DNA of 50,774 nt from Acidocella sp. (GCA_026224875.1 JAMFRU010000096.1:1-50774); one strand, 5' to 3'. Counted from the first letter of the stretch, positions 15,801 to 24,145 are shown. Translations and numbers: made by a program. The notes: a model not told the origin generated them from the letters alone.

Positions 15801-16406
15801 CGAGTTGGTGTTCCGCTCCTTGTTCATCGGCGTTGCCAGGAGCCGATGTTCGGTATCTCGAACAGGATTGCCTATGATGGGCAGATGGTACACGCACCGG
15901 GTCCCCGAAATACTGGGACGATTGGTGCTGCGCTTGGGCCATCCGCGTGGCTCGACGTGGATGGCGAGGCTGATTCGAAATGGTGCCCAGCTGAAGGCGA
16001 ACTTGTCGTTAGCCTTTTAGAGAAAATCGCTGCTGCCGAGATCAAGAAACCAGATCTCTTCATCATCACACCATTCCGGATTGTGGCTCAAGAATTGAGG
16101 CGGCGGCTAGAACGTGAAAAGCTGCTGTTTTCGAATCTCGACGTAGATATTCGCGAATGGGCACCAGATCGTATCGGAACGATTCATACGGTTCAAGGCC
16201 GAGAGGCTGACTCTGTCATTCTGGTTCTTGGTGCGCCCAATGCATCGCAGAACGGTGCGAGAAGTTGGGCAACGGGGGCGCCAAATATGCTAAATGTCGC
16301 CGTATCGAGAGCAAAGCAAAACCTCTATGTGATCGGATCGCATGGCTCTTGGTCCGGGATCGGGCACGCGCGGGAACTTGCATCCATCCCGCGCATTCGG
16401 ATGTGA
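12807..16406 (+). CDS. Large superfamily 1 helicase/ATPase with coiled-coil insertion
   Basis: A 1199-residue protein of the UvrD/Upf1-like SF1 class (AAA_11/AAA_12 pattern). The first 420 residues have no recognised domain. Motif I is GPPGTGKTT (425-433), motif II DEAG (916-919), motif III GDPLQIPPV (940-948), motif V TVQGRE (1128-1133) and motif VI VAVSRAK (1164-1170). Between motifs I and II a long insertion (about 627-800) is rich in heptad-like Leu, Glu, Lys and Arg and is probably a coiled coil. No nuclease or PLD motif was seen. ATG 12807 is chosen over an upstream in-frame ATG at 12720 because GAGGGGG precedes it. More A/T-ending codons than its neighbours and the position beside a tRNA-derived repeat suggest horizontal transfer; stand-alone proteins of this type occur in defence islands. 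The function is unknown. Confidence 0.85.
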   Translation: MTEGAKRPYFQNSIMQLEAVFDSAQANASMLGSLDYELSFRATERAVKLRANVADALAAISARQVAVGGASALAGPTASVIAFPVTPSSGAPASQTKISATIDLPPAIDLGDLPTVPPPQKKNEPQAILATWTALEALSPQTYRRPEDLAAGDRQCVADLATGRVPWGTGERSRPKRQLYYQVILGAIQMDRATAALVKAFGEDEERSPRIREKAAIAAILVDKNGVLIEENGVAVSSFAWALPRALELKLGALGAWPKIEPKIIEKLSTILRRVDEDGAPLPLNLPAIESAYRWLVVQFGLPDHLIEPPTFALRVYHYFKAKNPPEATLLNSFFLGDLNRGASLVGQNKAPVGLRRYLDMAKPKQIFDLFTDRVTLEKAVAPTMMPAARWPSPGGHPLVLLQQAAVNLARFELASGEGIIAVNGPPGTGKTTLLRDIVAACVLDRALAMAVFDDPGKAFTASDEKMPAGEKAFFHLYALAPSLKGHEILVASSNNKAVENVSRELPAIKAVGRPVEELSYFKSVSDLVHNPRGSSTDDEEGGSAPDPLETWGLIAAVLGNAKNRAAFQRSFWWDDDLGFRLYLKAAKGDSVVREIKDPITGKIVERRTPLVVLSEKPPSPSAASENWQRAREKLFSLKREIDAELKALEGVRQLCLRLSESRRELTESEVTLGSLVKQRSSAEADISHCQEQAFDARRVNERCVGDLQKHHRIRPGFIARLFRTERWKLWSQLYGPLLEAASQAAKALQNAEFTLSSATKVLEMLASEIRKAETRLASMRQEVAELVRNVDAHRKTLGGRLVDEQFFAKGHEESNLASPWIPDSLHRKREKLFIAALAVHRAFIDASAQKVLHNLSVLMDIFSGAPAQNEDKRKLLGDLWSTLFLVVPVLSTTFASVERMLGDLPIGSIGWLLVDEAGQALPQAAVGAVMRARRSIMVGDPLQIPPVVSLPERLNSEICRFFKIDKPVWAAPKASVQTLADQTSRFQAAFRSDLGSRRVGVPLLVHRRCQEPMFGISNRIAYDGQMVHAPGPRNTGTIGAALGPSAWLDVDGEADSKWCPAEGELVVSLLEKIAAAEIKKPDLFIITPFRIVAQELRRRLEREKLLFSNLDVDIREWAPDRIGTIHTVQGREADSVILVLGAPNASQNGARSWATGAPNMLNVAVSRAKQNLYVIGSHGSWSGIGHARELASIPRIRM

Positions 16407-16526
16407 GTTGATATAACGAAATATCCGTGAACCGCCGATACGAGCGAAATGCCGTAGGTCTTTCACACAAGGTGATAGTCGAAGGCATGGGCTTGCCAGT
16501 TCGCCGGCGCGCCCTATACATTGGTG

Positions 16527-16998
16527 GCAACGGCCCGGGCCGTGAAGGCAATGTGCTTGCCGCCGTAACGGACGCCCTGCCGGGGGTAACCGGCATCGAT
16601 GTGGCGCAGATCCTGCACGAATTTTCCGGACTGCTGGGCGAGGTCGGCACCGCCGTGAGTGCCGTGGGGCTGGTGGCACTACTGGCCGGCGAGCTGGTGC
16701 TGGTGAGTGCCACCGCGGCGGAGCGCGAAGCCCGCATCGCCGAGGCCGTGGTGCTGAAAACCTTGGGCGCCAGCCGGGGACAAATCCGGCGCGCCTGGCA
16801 GCGGCTGTTTTCGGCACGCTGGCAGCGGCGTTGACGGTCCGCGAAGTGTTTCACACCGACTGGCATTTTGAGGCCGGCATTATGATTGTGACGCTGCTGG
16901 TCAGTGTGGGATGCATGATGGTGTTTGGCTTTGTCTCCACTGCCTAGGCCTTACGCGAACCGGAAGCCGCCCGGCTGCGCCTGGAGACTGGCGGCTAA
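16527..16998 (+). pseudogene. ABC transporter permease (FtsX/YbbP-like) remnant
   Basis: The C-terminal part of a lipoprotein-export-type permease. One frame gives VTDALPGVTGIDVAQ, a hydrophobic segment, then EARIAEAVVLKTLGASRGQI, the classic FtsX-domain motif. Near 16800 the frame shifts to one reading FGTLAAALTV, HTDWHFEAGIMI and a last membrane segment ending in FGFVSTA, followed by an in-frame TAG (about 16945) and then ALREPEAARL to a stop at 16996-16998. The N-terminal two thirds are absent; the remnant begins about 120 bases after the helicase stop, as if the insertion that brought the helicase replaced it. Confidence 0.8.
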
Positions 16999-17024
16999 AC
17001 AGGGGAGCAGGGTGCCATCCATGC

Positions 17025-18272
17025 TCAGCCCACCGCGAGATTTTCTGGCACGCGCGCGGCAATATGCGCCGCCACATGTTCAGCGTCGCGCGCAACACCG
17101 GAGAAGCGGCCTGAGCCCCAGGTGTGCAGCCAGGGCAGACCGAGAAAATACAGCCCGGGCTGAGAAGTGATGCCGCGATGATGCTTGGGATTCCCAGCAC
17201 CGTTGAAAATCGGTGCATCGAGCCAGCGAAAATCAGGGGTGAAGCCGATGCACCAGATGATGGTGGAAATACTTGCGTTTTCCAGAGCCAGTGTGGTGAC
17301 TTCTTCCGTAGGCTCCCAGACGGCTTCGTAAACCGAGGCCGACGGTGCGGTAATATCGTTATCGGCTATGTATTTGTCGATGGAGGCGTTGATACCGTTG
17401 TAAACGCGATCCGCCGCATCGAGTGAGGTTTGCAAATTCGGCCGGAAGGTAAGGCTCGTGCCCTCCAGCGCCTCAAGCGCACCGTAAAGCGACATGCCCT
17501 CCAGCGCGAATTTGCGCAAATCAATATCACGTCCGCCATCACGGCCGGTGACGTAATGGTTCGTGTTGTCCCGCACACCTTCACGCAGCGGATGGCGCTC
17601 TACCGGCAGCTCGTAATACTGCATTTCGGCGAGCCAGGTCACCACATCCTTGCCGCGGTAGAACCGCGCACAGCGCGGGGCATTGCCGATGGCCAGATGC
17701 ACTTTACGCTTGGCAAGATGTAGATCCTCGGCAATCTGCGCACCGGACTGCCCGGCACCGATGACCAGGATTTCGCCCGGCGGCAGCGATTCGGGGTTAC
17801 GGTATTGCTCGGAATGCAATTGCGTGATGCCGGCGGGCAGACGCTCGGCAAAACGCGGGATAACCGGCACGGTGTAACCGCCGGATGCGGCGATGACCTG
17901 GCCGGCTATAAAATTGCCGTCGCTGGTGCTGACATCGAACGCACCATCATCGCGCAACGAAACACGCGAGACAGCGACATTTTCGCGGAGCGGGGCGTTA
18001 AGTTTTTCCTTGAAACCGGCGAGATATTCAAGAATCTCATCTTTTCTCATGAAGCCGTCTGGATCGCTGCCCGCGTAATGATGCCCAGGCAGCTGGCATT
18101 GCCAATTGGGAGTGACCAGGCAGAAATTATCCCAGCGCCGTTCCCGCCAGACATGCATTGCCGTGCTCTTCTCGAACACCAGATGTTCTATGCCTTGCTG
18201 CGTGAGGTAATAGCTTGCGGAAAGCCCGGCCTGGCCGCCGCCGATGATGGCTACCGGTATATAATCTGTCAT
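17025..18272 (-). CDS. nitH: MSMEG_0569-type flavin-dependent oxidoreductase of the Nit1C cluster
   Basis: A 415-residue flavoprotein monooxygenase-like enzyme. An FAD-binding GGGQAGL lies near residue 11, and a second dinucleotide-binding GAGQSGAQ near 172 should bind NAD(P)H. Its length and motifs fit the oxidoreductase that closes Nit1C nitrilase gene clusters (MSMEG_0569 family). GGAGATC precedes the ATG. It is the last gene of the seven- to eight-gene minus-strand operon starting at 23808. In cyanide-using pseudomonads the flavoprotein may oxidise a cyanide- or nitrile-derived intermediate, but its substrate is not established. Confidence 0.88.
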   Translation of the reverse strand: MTDYIPVAIIGGGQAGLSASYYLTQQGIEHLVFEKSTAMHVWRERRWDNFCLVTPNWQCQLPGHHYAGSDPDGFMRKDEILEYLAGFKEKLNAPLRENVAVSRVSLRDDGAFDVSTSDGNFIAGQVIAASGGYTVPVIPRFAERLPAGITQLHSEQYRNPESLPPGEILVIGAGQSGAQIAEDLHLAKRKVHLAIGNAPRCARFYRGKDVVTWLAEMQYYELPVERHPLREGVRDNTNHYVTGRDGGRDIDLRKFALEGMSLYGALEALEGTSLTFRPNLQTSLDAADRVYNGINASIDKYIADNDITAPSASVYEAVWEPTEEVTTLALENASISTIIWCIGFTPDFRWLDAPIFNGAGNPKHHRGITSQPGLYFLGLPWLHTWGSGRFSGVARDAEHVAAHIAARVPENLAVG

Positions 18273-18295
18273 GACGATCTCCTGTTTGTGAAGCG

Positions 18296-18583
18296 TTATT
18301 CGTCAAAATTACCGAAGCGCACGTGTGCTGCGGGAATATGAGTGTACCGCGCGCAGGTGGCTTCAATGGCGGCCAGCTGGCCAAGCGCACGCGAGCATGG
18401 GAAGCCGAATTTTTGCGCAACACGGTCGCTGGCGATGCGAAGGGATATCCGGCTACGGTCGAGAAAATCGGCGATGGGGTAGTCGGTGCCTGGCGTAAAA
18501 AATTCCCGCACGATGAGCGAAGGGGAATAGCAATTTTCCTGCGCGCCATCAGGCCAGGTGATATTGAAACGAATCTCAGGCAT
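18296..18583 (-). CDS. nitG: MSMEG_0570-type nitrogen starvation response protein (Nit1C cluster)
   Basis: Small soluble protein of 95 residues. The sequence MPEIRFNITWPDG, then CYSPS and the FGFPCSRALGQLAAIE segment, match the short conserved protein of Nit1C clusters known as the MSMEG_0570 family, which has no known biochemical role. The two Cys residues (in ENCYSPS and FPCSRA) look conserved from what I recall of the family. It overlaps the preceding glycosyltransferase gene by 8 bases and is followed by nitH after 23 bases. The symbol follows the usual nitBCDEFGH order and is tentative. Confidence 0.82.
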   Translation of the reverse strand: MPEIRFNITWPDGAQENCYSPSLIVREFFTPGTDYPIADFLDRSRISLRIASDRVAQKFGFPCSRALGQLAAIEATCARYTHIPAAHVRFGNFDE

Positions 18584-19730
18584 GGGTGAGGCCTTTCATT
18601 CTGTCATAAATGGCGAGATGCGCTTGCGCGGTGGTCTGCCAGTCATGCCGTGCGGCGACATGCGCGCCGTTTTGTGTAAGCTGCATCCGGCGCCCGGGCT
18701 GTAATATCTGCATCATGGCGGCGCCAATGGAACAAAAATCCTGCGGGTTGCACCAGATAACGTCATCCGCGCCGAGATATTCGGTGAAAGGCGCGATGCG
18801 TGAAGTGATGACAGGCAAATGGCTGGCCATGGCCTCCAGCACGACGAGCCCAAACCCCTCTTTTACCGAGGGAAACACCAACGCGTCGGCGATGCGGTAG
18901 AGCGCGGGCATATCCGCCTGCGGCAAAGGCCCGGTGACAATCACCGCGTGCGCGGGAAGACCACTCGCGGTGAGAGCCGCGTAAAATTTCTGCTGGTAGC
19001 CGCGGTGGTCAAGCAGCGAGGCGCCCCCGGCGATGAGCAATTGGGCAGCGGGATGAGATGCACGCAACGACTGGAAAGCCTGGAGTATTCGTACGGTATT
19101 TTTGCGCTGCTCGATGCCGCCGACCGACAAGAACACCGGACCGGCGGCCAGGCCAAGCCGCTTGCGCAAAGCGGCGTCGCCCAGTTGCGGTGCAGCGGTA
19201 AACCGCGCCAGGTCAACACCATTGCCGACGAGATGCGCGTGAATACCAAGCTCCTGCGCGAGATGTTCCCGCCACTGCCGGCTCACCACAAAATGCGTAT
19301 CCGCCGCTGTAATGGCGTGGTGCTGCAAAGCTGTGAGACGCGGGTCGGAAAAATGATCGATATGATGCACGGTGCGGGCGAAACGGCCGATCAGTCTCTT
19401 TTGCTTCATGGCTGCCAAAGCGTTGCCGGAAATACTGTCCTGTGCGTGGAAAATATCGAAGCACCGGTTTGCGGCACTTTGGAAATACCGCAGGTAATCG
19501 CCCACGCGGGCATGCACCATGGCGGCTGTGTCCGGCCCCGCTGGGCTGGCCGGCAGCGGCCTGGTTTCGCATAACGTGGGGCGAAAAAACCCGGCGCCAT
19601 GCGGGTCCGGCGCATGCACAACGGCTTCATAGCCGAGCCGGGCGAGTGCATCGCCCAGCTCCAGCGCATGCACAACGCCCCCGCGCGGGCTGGTGGAATG
19701 TGCGAGAATGGCGATGCGCAACCCGCTCAT
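18576..19730 (-). CDS. MSMEG_0565-type family 4 glycosyltransferase (Nit1C cluster)
   Basis: A 384-residue GT-B fold glycosyltransferase. The N-terminus (MSGLRIAILAHSTSPRGGVV) matches the MSMEG_0565 family found inside nitrilase Nit1C clusters; the C-terminal EGFGLVVLEAMAS gives the E-x7-E sugar-nucleotide motif of GT4 enzymes. ATG 19730 overlaps the stop of the upstream AIR-synthase-like gene by four bases (ATGA), which decides the start although the frame is open much further. A sugar transferase in a nitrogen-assimilation cluster is unexpected: it may make a glycosylated intermediate or cofactor, but no role is proven. Confidence 0.88.
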   Translation of the reverse strand: MSGLRIAILAHSTSPRGGVVHALELGDALARLGYEAVVHAPDPHGAGFFRPTLCETRPLPASPAGPDTAAMVHARVGDYLRYFQSAANRCFDIFHAQDSISGNALAAMKQKRLIGRFARTVHHIDHFSDPRLTALQHHAITAADTHFVVSRQWREHLAQELGIHAHLVGNGVDLARFTAAPQLGDAALRKRLGLAAGPVFLSVGGIEQRKNTVRILQAFQSLRASHPAAQLLIAGGASLLDHRGYQQKFYAALTASGLPAHAVIVTGPLPQADMPALYRIADALVFPSVKEGFGLVVLEAMASHLPVITSRIAPFTEYLGADDVIWCNPQDFCSIGAAMMQILQPGRRMQLTQNGAHVAARHDWQTTAQAHLAIYDRMKGLTHA

Positions 19731-20683
19731 GCGGCAACGCCCGGCGCACAGCCGGTCAGCGGCGCTTGAGCGAAATCCCAGATGATTTCTTGCCCGATAC
19801 CATCGGTAATGGTGACGCAACTGCCGGCAGCAATACCGCCAATGTCCGCAGCGGCAATTCCACGGGCATGGAAAATCGCCAGCACAGTTGTAACATTTTC
19901 TGGTGCAACAGAAAGCAGATAGCCAAAGCTGGGAAAACTCAGGAGCCAGCGTTCCATTGGAACATCCTCCGGGCACGGTATCGCGGCAATATCGATGGTT
20001 ACAGCCACGCGCGAGCATTCAGCCAGCATCGCGGCGGTGCCAATAATACCGGCCTGACTGATATCCTTACCCGCACGCGACAGACCGGACTCAGCAATGA
20101 GCGACAAAATTTCGAGATCGCCGCGCAACCTTGCCGGCGGTGCAGTGGTGGCAGCCTCCCAGTTGGAAAATGGCTCACGATAGCGGCCACGCAGATCGAT
20201 GGCGGTAATGAGCCGGTCGCCCGGCTTTGCGTCAAAACTCGTGAGGAGTTTTTTCGCGCGCCCCAGGATCGCCACAGCGAGCTGGCCTTGTTCGTTACGG
20301 ATATTTGTATGCCCACCAACAATCGGCACCCCGTAAGCTTGAGCCGCAGCGCGCATGCCGGCCAGCACGTCCGCGGCTCCCGCAACGCCTACCGACCAAA
20401 TAGCATCGACCACCGCCAAAGCGCGCCCGCCCATGGCGGCGACATCGGAGATATTGACCATGACGCCGCACCACCCCGCGAACCAGGGGTCCTGGGCCAC
20501 GAATTCATTCATGAAGCCCTCGATGGCGAGGAGCAGAAATTCGTCGCCATCGGGGATGGCAGCGCAATCGTCCCCGGCATCGGCCAGCGCTACACCGAGA
20601 CGCTGTGTAATCGCCGCGATATCCGCCTTGGCGGCAAGGCCGCGGCTGGCGCGTAAAACCGTGGCGAGGGCGGCCAGGGTCAT
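19727..20683 (-). CDS. nitF: AIR synthase-like protein (Sll0787/MSMEG_0567 C-terminal type), Nit1C cluster
   Basis: A 318-residue PurM/ThiL-fold protein. The N-terminus includes PDGDEFLLLAIEGF, then GGRALAVVDAIWS and GGHTNI near residue 130, equivalents of the ATP-binding and dimer segments of aminoimidazole ribonucleotide synthase. Members next to Nit1C nitrilases form a separate clade that may phosphorylate or cyclise an unknown amide. ATG 20683 overlaps the stop of the GNAT gene (TGATG); a GTG three bases upstream is possible. In some bacteria the GNAT and AIR-synthase parts are one fused gene; here they are separate. Confidence 0.85.
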   Translation of the reverse strand: MTLAALATVLRASRGLAAKADIAAITQRLGVALADAGDDCAAIPDGDEFLLLAIEGFMNEFVAQDPWFAGWCGVMVNISDVAAMGGRALAVVDAIWSVGVAGAADVLAGMRAAAQAYGVPIVGGHTNIRNEQGQLAVAILGRAKKLLTSFDAKPGDRLITAIDLRGRYREPFSNWEAATTAPPARLRGDLEILSLIAESGLSRAGKDISQAGIIGTAAMLAECSRVAVTIDIAAIPCPEDVPMERWLLSFPSFGYLLSVAPENVTTVLAIFHARGIAAADIGGIAAGSCVTITDGIGQEIIWDFAQAPLTGCAPGVAA

Positions 20684-21225
20684 CACGCGGCCCGCTTTGC
20701 CAAAGAGCGAAATCCTGTTTCCGGCGCCGCAAATGGTGGGTAGGCGGCAAGATTCGCGCGCATGCGGTGATGCACCATGCCGTGCAGCTCAACCTCCTCC
20801 AGCGTCTCCCAGTTGAGCTTACGGAACAAGGGCACATTTTGTCCCTGCACATGGGCGAGAAAGGTACGGCAGCCGCGCGCATGGGCCGAACATACAGCCA
20901 GGCGGATGAGGGAGGCCCCCAGCATGCCGACGCGCCGATACTCCGCCGCCACGGCCAGGCGCGAGCCCCACCACAGCCCTGGTTCCGGCTGGTAAATGCG
21001 CACCGTGCCCACCACCTCGTGCGCCGTGCCGCCGAGCAGCGAGACCGCAACGATGGGAATCGCGGTATCGTCGATTTCATCCCGGTCATCGCCGGTAAAA
21101 ACGCCTTGTTCTTCACAGAACACGGCCCGGCGCAGGACCGCGGCACCGCGCTGCTCCCAATGTTCGGTCGCAAATTTCACCTGAAATTCGCTAGCCAGAA
21201 ACGGTTGGAACGGATCAAAAATCAT
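20683..21225 (-). CDS. nitE: GNAT-family acetyltransferase of the Nit1C cluster (MSMEG_0567 N-terminal type)
   Basis: A 180-residue N-acetyltransferase. The conserved RRAVFCEEQGVF (residues 32-43) and the acetyl-CoA binding stretch RLAVAAEYRRVGMLGASLIR (88-107) identify the fold; FLAHVQGQNVPLFRKL matches the C-terminal part of the family. The acceptor is unknown. Its ATG overlaps the stop of the radical SAM gene by four bases, so the genes should be translated together. Expected partners are the products of nitD and nitF. Confidence 0.85.
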   Translation of the reverse strand: MIFDPFQPFLASEFQVKFATEHWEQRGAAVLRRAVFCEEQGVFTGDDRDEIDDTAIPIVAVSLLGGTAHEVVGTVRIYQPEPGLWWGSRLAVAAEYRRVGMLGASLIRLAVCSAHARGCRTFLAHVQGQNVPLFRKLNWETLEEVELHGMVHHRMRANLAAYPPFAAPETGFRSLAKRAA

Positions 21226-22346
21226 GCCGGAATCCTCCGCTCATAGGTCGAAAGCGCCGAGCAGGCGCCGCATTTGGCGCAACCGGCTTTAACGGTCTCC
21301 GCCGTCATGCCGGCTTGCACCAGCATTCGCGCCAACGGGCCCAGAATACCGTGCATGAAGTCCGGCGCAGGCGAGGGGTGGCCTGCCAACGGTGTGCCCG
21401 AGACCGGAACGAATGGCACCACGAAGGGGTACACGCCAATGGCAACGAGCCGCGCCGCCATATCTAGAATCGCTTCAGCAGTATCGCCAAGCCCGGCAAG
21501 AATATAGGTGGAAACCTGCCCACGCCCGAACACCGGCACCGCCGCTTCAAACGCGGAAAAATACCGTTCCAAAGGCACCTGCGCCTTGCCCGGCATAATG
21601 CGCGCGCGCACCTCCGGCGTTACGGCCTCAAGATGCATACCAAGCGCATCCACGCCCGATTCTTTCAGCCTACCAAACCACGCATCATCATCCGGCGGCT
21701 CGCATTGCGCCTGGATGGGCAGGTCCACCGCCGCTTTTACCGCCGCCGCACTCTCAGCCAGTATCGCCGCCCCACGGTCCTTGCCCGGCGGTGTGCCGGT
21801 GGTCATCACCATATGTTTTACGCCATCAAGCTCAACAGCGGCCTTGGCCACTTCAGCAAGTTGCGCCGGCGTTTTGCGTTCTATCGTGCGGCCCGCAGCG
21901 AGCGATTCACCAATGGCGCAGAACTGGCAGGTTTTCTCCCGGCTCTGATAGCGCACGCAGCTTTGCAACACGGTGGTCGCCAGCACATCTGCCCCATGCA
22001 GCACGGCAATCTTGGAATATTGTATGCCGTCCGCCGTGGTAAGGTCGTAAAAACGCGGCCGGGCGGGCAAGGAGATGGCGCCCATATCAACCCCGTTACG
22101 GCTGATACGGCGGGCACCGTGTGCATCCGGCGAACCGACGAGATAAGGGCTGGCGGCAGCGGGTTGCGTATGCACCGGCACCATGATGGTAACGCCATCG
22201 ATGGTGATGGCCTTGTGGTCCGAAGGCCCCGCACCGCCCAGCCTGCTTGCGGCACCCGCCGTGGGGTCGGTCATGCGCGCGCCAAAACTCTGCAGCTCAT
22301 TGAGCAGTTGCGCTGTTGGCAAAGATCTAGTCATGGTCTGGGACAT
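21222..22346 (-). CDS. nitD: MSMEG_0568-type radical SAM protein of the Nit1C cluster
   Basis: A 374-residue radical S-adenosylmethionine-type enzyme. The putative iron-sulfur cysteines are C130, C140 and C143, giving the non-canonical spacing C-x9-C-x2-C that marks this family instead of C-x3-C-x2-C. A second cysteine group, C356, C359 and C362, lies at the C-terminus and might hold an auxiliary cluster. GGAG seven bases before ATG 22346 supports this start, which overlaps the end of the nitrilase gene by 20 bases. The reaction is unknown; it is thought to act on a nitrile-derived or cyanide-derived substrate. Confidence 0.88.
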   Translation of the reverse strand: MSQTMTRSLPTAQLLNELQSFGARMTDPTAGAASRLGGAGPSDHKAITIDGVTIMVPVHTQPAAASPYLVGSPDAHGARRISRNGVDMGAISLPARPRFYDLTTADGIQYSKIAVLHGADVLATTVLQSCVRYQSREKTCQFCAIGESLAAGRTIERKTPAQLAEVAKAAVELDGVKHMVMTTGTPPGKDRGAAILAESAAAVKAAVDLPIQAQCEPPDDDAWFGRLKESGVDALGMHLEAVTPEVRARIMPGKAQVPLERYFSAFEAAVPVFGRGQVSTYILAGLGDTAEAILDMAARLVAIGVYPFVVPFVPVSGTPLAGHPSPAPDFMHGILGPLARMLVQAGMTAETVKAGCAKCGACSALSTYERRIPA

Positions 22347-23313
22347 TTTGCGGACTCCCGGTTTCGGTTAAGGGCAACGGCGCGGTATCGTGGCGGGGCA
22401 CCGCCGGGCGCGTGTCGTGGTTGAGGCTGAGCAGCTCGGGTCGTGCATAATGGCCGACGCTATCCATCATGCGTTTGCGTTTGATGATCAGCCCCATATC
22501 GAGATCGGCGATCAGCAACCCCTCGCCGGAGGTAAGCGGCGGCACGACATGGCTACCCTCAGGCGAAATAATCGCGCTCATGCAGCCGCCGCGCAGCGCC
22601 TTTTGCAAACGCTCCTCCGGGGCGATGGACACTATCTGTGCCTCGGTCAGCCAGCCCGTGGCGTTCACCACGAAGCAGCCGCTTTCCAGCGCGTGGTGGC
22701 GTATGGTCACCTCGATCTGCTCCGCGAAAATCGGCCCGACCAGGGAGCCCGGAAATTGCGCGGCGTGGATTTCCTCATGCTGGGTCATCAACGCATAACG
22801 GGCGAGTGGATTATAATGCTCCCAGCAGGCCAGCGCACCGACTTTCCCAACCGCCGTATCCACGACCTTCAACCCCGCGCCATCGCCTTGGCCCCAGATC
22901 ATGCGCTCGTGAAACGTAGGGGTGATTTTGCGGCGTTTCAGTAACAACGCGCCATCGGCATTGAAGATAAGCTGGGTATTATAAAGCGAGCCGTAATCGC
23001 GCTCATTCACCCCCAGCACGATGACCATGTTGTGCCGGCGCGCGGCGGCCGAAATCGCCTCGGTAACAGGCCCCGGCACCGCAACCGCGTTTTCATACAA
23101 GCGGATATGTTCCGCCCCGGTAAGCACCGGCGGGTAGACGAAGGAAAAATACGGATACCAGGGAATAAACGTTTCGGGAAACACGGAAAATTCCACGCCC
23201 TTTTCCCCAGCCTCCGCAATGGCGGCCAGAACGCGGCCGAGCGTTCCATCAGATGTTTCGAGATCAGGCGCAATCTGCACCGCCGCGACCCGTACGAGTT
23301 TGCGCTCGGCCAT
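22327..23313 (-). CDS. nitC: Nit1C-type nitrilase
   Basis: A 328-residue nitrilase-superfamily enzyme that hydrolyses a carbon-nitrogen triple bond to acid and ammonia. The catalytic triad is Glu47 (FPETF), Lys129 ([12 protein letters not shown]) and Cys163 (ACWEHYNPL). Length and motifs match branch 1 nitrilases, and the seven conserved neighbours place it in subclass Nit1C. Members from cyanide-degrading pseudomonads hydrate or hydrolyse cyanide and small nitriles; the exact substrate here cannot be read from sequence. The gene starts 12 bases after nitB and is the second gene of the operon. The C-terminal 30 residues are rich in Pro and Thr and poorly conserved. Confidence 0.93.
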   Translation of the reverse strand: MAERKLVRVAAVQIAPDLETSDGTLGRVLAAIAEAGEKGVEFSVFPETFIPWYPYFSFVYPPVLTGAEHIRLYENAVAVPGPVTEAISAAARRHNMVIVLGVNERDYGSLYNTQLIFNADGALLLKRRKITPTFHERMIWGQGDGAGLKVVDTAVGKVGALACWEHYNPLARYALMTQHEEIHAAQFPGSLVGPIFAEQIEVTIRHHALESGCFVVNATGWLTEAQIVSIAPEERLQKALRGGCMSAIISPEGSHVVPPLTSGEGLLIADLDMGLIIKRKRMMDSVGHYARPELLSLNHDTRPAVPRHDTAPLPLTETGSPQNVPDHD

Positions 23314-23325
23314 ATTCCGTGCCCC

Positions 23326-23808
23326 CTAGAGCGTCCAGGTATCGAGGATGAAGGCGCCGTCCTTACGGTGCAGCAGCACCAGGTCGAGCACATCGAGTGG
23401 GCTGATCGGGCGGATCCCTTCAATCAGCGATCCCTCGCCATGGCCGTACAGCGCCTGAAGCGCGAAACGGCAGGCATAGACCTTGCCGCCCTCTTCCATG
23501 AATTTGGCGATCTGCTTGTTGAAATTCTGATGGCCCGGAAAAGCTTCATCGCCCAGCTTGGGGAAGCCGCGCTGCACGCCGAGGGTGACGCCAGGGCCGT
23601 AGAGCAGGATCGCGGTTTCAAAACCCTTTCGCAACAGCCTTGTGGCCTGCAGCAGGTTCACGAAACCGATCGAGCCCTCAAACGCCACGGTGTGAAACGT
23701 AACGAGCGCTTTTTCGCCCGGTGCCGCTTTTACATCCTCAAAAACTTTCTCTTCATAATCGACCAGAAAATCGCCCGGTTTATGGGCTGTTGCGGTGACT
23801 GTCGGCAT
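23326..23808 (-). CDS. nitB: Sll0783/MSMEG_0572-type nitrogen response protein of the Nit1C cluster
   Basis: First gene of the Nit1C operon, 160 residues. The sequence [20 protein letters not shown] and [16 protein letters not shown] match the MSMEG_0572/Sll0783 family, a DsrE-like fold protein induced by nitrogen starvation in cyanobacteria and mycobacteria; there is no known activity. ATG 23808 follows GAGGAG seven bases upstream and is preferred over an open frame extending another 43 codons. The start lies 337 bases from the divergent MocR-type regulator. Confidence 0.88.
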   Translation of the reverse strand: MPTVTATAHKPGDFLVDYEEKVFEDVKAAPGEKALVTFHTVAFEGSIGFVNLLQATRLLRKGFETAILLYGPGVTLGVQRGFPKLGDEAFPGHQNFNKQIAKFMEEGGKVYACRFALQALYGHGEGSLIEGIRPISPLDVLDLVLLHRKDGAFILDTWTL

Positions 23809-24145
23809 GACAAACTCCTCATGAGGGCGCCCTTGGCTGATCCAGGGGCATGAGCGATGGAGAGCAAGTGCCGTGCCAAATTGAATGGCATTTTGTGGGT
23901 CAAATAAAACAGTCATTTGCAAGATAAATGCAATCAATAATTAATATTGAATGTATCTATGAACGGCTTAATTTACCATCAATCTGCGCCAAAAATGTGC
24001 AAAAACTGCATTTTTGCCCCGGTTCTCTCTGATATTTCGGCGTTTCTGCATGGAAAATCATCCATCTTCCGTGCCAGGCAGTCCACGACGATACAATGTG
24101 CAGTCAATTGACAGACTCGCGCGCTTCCGTCATTTTTGCGCGGAC
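23809..24145. promoter_or_regulatory. Divergent control region between nitB and the MocR regulator
   Basis: A 337-base, AT-richer region. It holds three inverted repeats: TGCCA-N7-TGGCA at 23874-23890, CATTT-N7-AAATG at 23914-23930 and AAAAATG-N11-CATTTTT at 23991-24015. The first two share the 7-base spacing. These are candidates for operators of the adjacent MocR-type regulator or of nitrogen-control proteins. The AT-rich run at 23930-23965 probably contains promoters. None of this has been tested. Confidence 0.45.

Noticed and set aside
19442-20656. Antisense frame of about 400 codons over nitF and the glycosyltransferase
   Set aside because: It has low-complexity, Arg-rich content and lies opposite two coupled genes with clear motifs.
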